From NCBI RefSeq assembly GCF_009827615.1, contig NZ_WTYU01000002.1:1083062-1147061 (forward strand): a stretch of 64,000 bases of DNA. The letters are read 5' to 3'. This document shows positions 62,416 through 64,000 of this stretch, piece by piece. A program made the position numbers and the translations under genes. The DNA is from Allopontixanthobacter confluentis. GTDB lineage: Bacteria; Pseudomonadota; Alphaproteobacteria; Sphingomonadales; Sphingomonadaceae. Below the pieces are notes generated by a model. The model had not been told where the DNA came from and searched no databases. It saw nothing but the letters and a program-made list of their open reading frames with translations. Each line of letters begins with the position of its first letter. Position 1 is the stretch's first letter.

Positions 62416-63279
62416 ATGACCACACTGACTGTTGCTGCCTTGCAGCTGGCGCTCGGCGCTGATGATGAAACCCGCAATATCGCCGCTGTATCCACATTGG
62501 TGGAAGAAGCGGCAGGCAAGGGCGCGCAAGTCATCCTGCCGCCTGAATTGTTTTCCGGCCCCTATTTCTGCCGCGAGGAAGACGAAGCGCTGTTTTCCCT
62601 TGCCCGCCCCACCAGTCAGCACCCATCTGTGCTGGCCATGCAGAAACTGGCAGCAAAGCTGAAAGTGGCGATCCCCACCAGCTTCTTTGAACGCGATGGC
62701 CACCATTATTACAACACGCTGGCCATGATCGGGCCGGATGGTGAAATCAGCGGTACCTATCGCAAAAGCCACATTCCCGATGGGCCGGGGTATGAAGAGA
62801 AATACTATTTCCGCCCGGGGAACGATGGGTTCAAGGTGTGGGACGTTTTCGGCACCCGCATTGGCGTGGGCATCTGCTGGGACCAATGGTATCCCGAATG
62901 CGCCCGCGTGATGGCGCTGATGGGGGCAGAGGTGCTGTTTTATCCCACAGCCATCGGGTCTGAACCCTATGATGCGGATCTGGACACCAGCCGCATGTGG
63001 CGCCGCGCCATGCTGGGCCATGCCGTGTCCAACTGCATGCCGGTTATCGCGGCCAACCGCATCGGCCACGAAGGGCCGGCAGACCGCGCGCAGAGTTTTT
63101 ACGGCCACAGTTTCATTTGCGACCAATGGGGTGATTATCTGGCGCAATTCGGCGCCGGGGAAACCGGAGTGCTGACCGCCACACTGGACTTGGCACAGGC
63201 CGCCACCCACCGCGCTGGCATGGGCTTCTTCCGTGACCGCCGCCCGCAGCTTTATGGCCGCATCTGCGAGGATATCTGA
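62416..63279 (+). CDS. aguB: N-carbamoylputrescine amidase
   Basis: 287 residues. Nitrilase/CN-hydrolase triad: Glu in PPELFSGPYF, Lys in YRKSHIPDGPG and Cys in GICWDQWYPE. These, with FERDGHHYYNTL and YPTAIGSEP, match AguB of the agmatine-to-putrescine route. It converts N-carbamoylputrescine to putrescine, CO2 and NH3. Its stop overlaps the apparent folK start. Confidence 0.92.
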   Translation: MTTLTVAALQLALGADDETRNIAAVSTLVEEAAGKGAQVILPPELFSGPYFCREEDEALFSLARPTSQHPSVLAMQKLAAKLKVAIPTSFFERDGHHYYNTLAMIGPDGEISGTYRKSHIPDGPGYEEKYYFRPGNDGFKVWDVFGTRIGVGICWDQWYPECARVMALMGAEVLFYPTAIGSEPYDADLDTSRMWRRAMLGHAVSNCMPVIAANRIGHEGPADRAQSFYGHSFICDQWGDYLAQFGAGETGVLTATLDLAQAATHRAGMGFFRDRRPQLYGRICEDI

Positions 63280-63770
63280 CCCACCACTACCTCATTGCGC
63301 TGGGCTCCAACGTCCGCCACCACGCCTATGGCAGCCCGCGCAGCGTGTTGGCTGCAGCGCTGGCGAGCCTGGCGGATGCGGGTTTGGAAATTGTCGCCGC
63401 GGCACCGGTCATCCAAAGCGCGCCGGTCGGTCCATCCCAGCACCGCTACGCCAATAGCGCCGCTGTCATCAGCACGGACCTGGCGCCGGAAGACTTGCTC
63501 GCCCTGCTGAAAGCGGCAGAGCGCGCCTTTGGCCGCAAGCAGCGCGGCCAACGCTGGGCTGCGCGTGTGCTGGATCTCGACATAATCTTGTGGAGTGGCG
63601 GCAGCTTTTATGGGAAATTTCTGACAATCCCGCACCCAGCCATGCAGGAGCGCGATTTTGTTCTGGCGCCCGCTGCCGCAATTTGCCCCGAATGGCGCGA
63701 CCCGATTAGCAGACTTTCCATAAGACAGTTACATCGACGCTTGACCCGCCCGCGCGCCGCCCCTAGGTGA
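63276..63770 (+). CDS. folK: 2-amino-4-hydroxy-6-hydroxymethyldihydropteridine pyrophosphokinase, apparent CTG start
   Basis: About 164 residues. The product begins THHYLIALGSN, the canonical HPPK N-terminus, but no ATG, GTG or TTG precedes it in frame; the only suitable codon is CTG at 63276, forming CTGA with the aguB stop. The first GTG (63345) would delete the LGSN substrate motif. Other landmarks: FGRKQRGQRWAARVLDLDII and PHPAMQERDFVLAPAAAI. It pyrophosphorylates the pterin in folate synthesis. Confidence 0.82.
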   Translation: MTHHYLIALGSNVRHHAYGSPRSVLAAALASLADAGLEIVAAAPVIQSAPVGPSQHRYANSAAVISTDLAPEDLLALLKAAERAFGRKQRGQRWAARVLDLDIILWSGGSFYGKFLTIPHPAMQERDFVLAPAAAICPEWRDPISRLSIRQLHRRLTRPRAAPR

Positions 63771-63783
63771 GCCGCCGGTGGTC

Positions 63784-63859
63784 GGGCCCTTAGCTCAGTC
63801 GGTAGAGCAACTGACTTTTAATCAGTAGGTCGCTGGTTCGAACCCAGCAGGGCTCACCA
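63784..63859 (+). tRNA. tRNA-Lys(TTT)
   Basis: 76 bases including CCA. Acceptor GGGCCCT/AGGGCTC, D-arm AGCTCAGTCGGTAGAGC, anticodon loop CTTTTAA with anticodon TTT, T-arm GGTTCGAACCC. Intact, and no integrase is visible in the 141 bases after it. Confidence 0.96.
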
Positions 63860-64000
63860 CCTCGCCAGAAGGCACGGAAAACCTTGGATTACCGTCGGAA
63901 AGACGGTCCCGAACCAGCGTTGTCTCCACAATCCGTCTACACAATCACAATGACGGTGGGGGCTCGAACCTTCAAGAAACCTCACTTTTCAGTCGAGTTG

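Noticed and set aside
63860..64000. Possible second mobile element at tRNA-Lys
   Set aside because: No integrase or tRNA-end repeat is visible in the 141 bases after the tRNA; only a short ACCGTC/GACGGT hairpin near 63892-63908. The window ends too soon to decide.
1..64000. CRISPR arrays, insertion sequences and rRNA
   Set aside because: No regularly spaced repeats with spacers, no transposase genes and no rRNA sequence were seen; all repeats found are two- or three-copy.

Overview
The window is high-GC alphaproteobacterial DNA, most like the order Sphingomonadales (Erythrobacteraceae/Sphingomonadaceae type). This rests on the recognised gene set (MJ0042 zinc-ribbon gene divergent from ftsEX, hisC-tyrA, metX-metW, hflKC, an SDHAF4-type DUF1674 gene) and on accessory families typical of sphingomonad plasmids and ICEs (DUF6437, strawberry-notch methylase/helicase, MobF relaxase). 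I cannot name a species.

Bases 1 to about 28,530 are one end of an integrative conjugative or mobilizable element; its other end lies left of the window. The right boundary is tRNA-Leu(CAG) at 28534-28620, whose 3' end faces a P4-type tyrosine integrase. Moving left from there are a small DUF6961-like protein, a membrane-anchored thermonuclease, a lytic transglycosylase, a CHC2/Toprim primase-like protein, a 1415-residue methylase/helicase of strawberry-notch type, a large ParB, cargo genes, an ArdC-type anti-restriction protein with several small genes, SSB, and a mobilization operon (ribbon-helix-helix accessory protein, TraD coupling ATPase, MobF relaxase-helicase, HNH nuclease). An S24 (LexA/CI-like) repressor and a small divergent gene lie at the left edge.

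The main discovery candidate is the cargo at 13290-16123. It is a two-gene short prokaryotic Argonaute operon: a SMEK-type nuclease-like domain fused to an APAZ domain, then a catalytically inactive MID-PIWI Argonaute, overlapping by ATGA. A DUF2235 lipase-like protein with two membrane segments lies just downstream on the other strand. The Argonaute operon, the S24 repressor region, the transglycosylase/primase divergent promoter and the integrase each have an exact GTTC-N7-GTTC sequence upstream. This is the known alphaproteobacterial LexA (SOS) box pattern, so mobility functions and the defence cargo may form one DNA-damage regulon. The element also carries two paralogous structured sequences (9663-9784 and 11423-11513) whose stems are kept by compensatory changes, and a hairpin over the ribosome-binding site of the mobilization operon.

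Bases 28,620 to 64,000 are chromosome. In order: EcsC-family protein, tRNA-Leu(GAG), zinc-ribbon/DUF3426 protein, ftsE-ftsX-ydcF-plsC, tyrA and hisC (reverse strand), metX-metW, a BdcA-like SDR, a TerC-family membrane protein, a glutathione-dependent formaldehyde detoxification cluster (adhC, a VOC protein, fghA) beside an aldehyde dehydrogenase, two secreted hypothetical proteins, a GST, msrB, a penicillin-binding protein 1A, degP, hflK-hflC, mrp, a molybdopterin oxidoreductase large subunit, hemH, a cytochrome P450, a SDHAF4-type gene, rsmB, a HEPN-like orphan flanked by short direct repeats, msrA, a secreted methyltransferase-like protein, an N-carbamoylputrescine amidase, folK (apparent CTG start) and tRNA-Lys(TTT). 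Most of this is ordinary housekeeping; the oddities are short tandem repeats in promoter regions and a 9-bp inverted repeat over the P450 ribosome-binding site.
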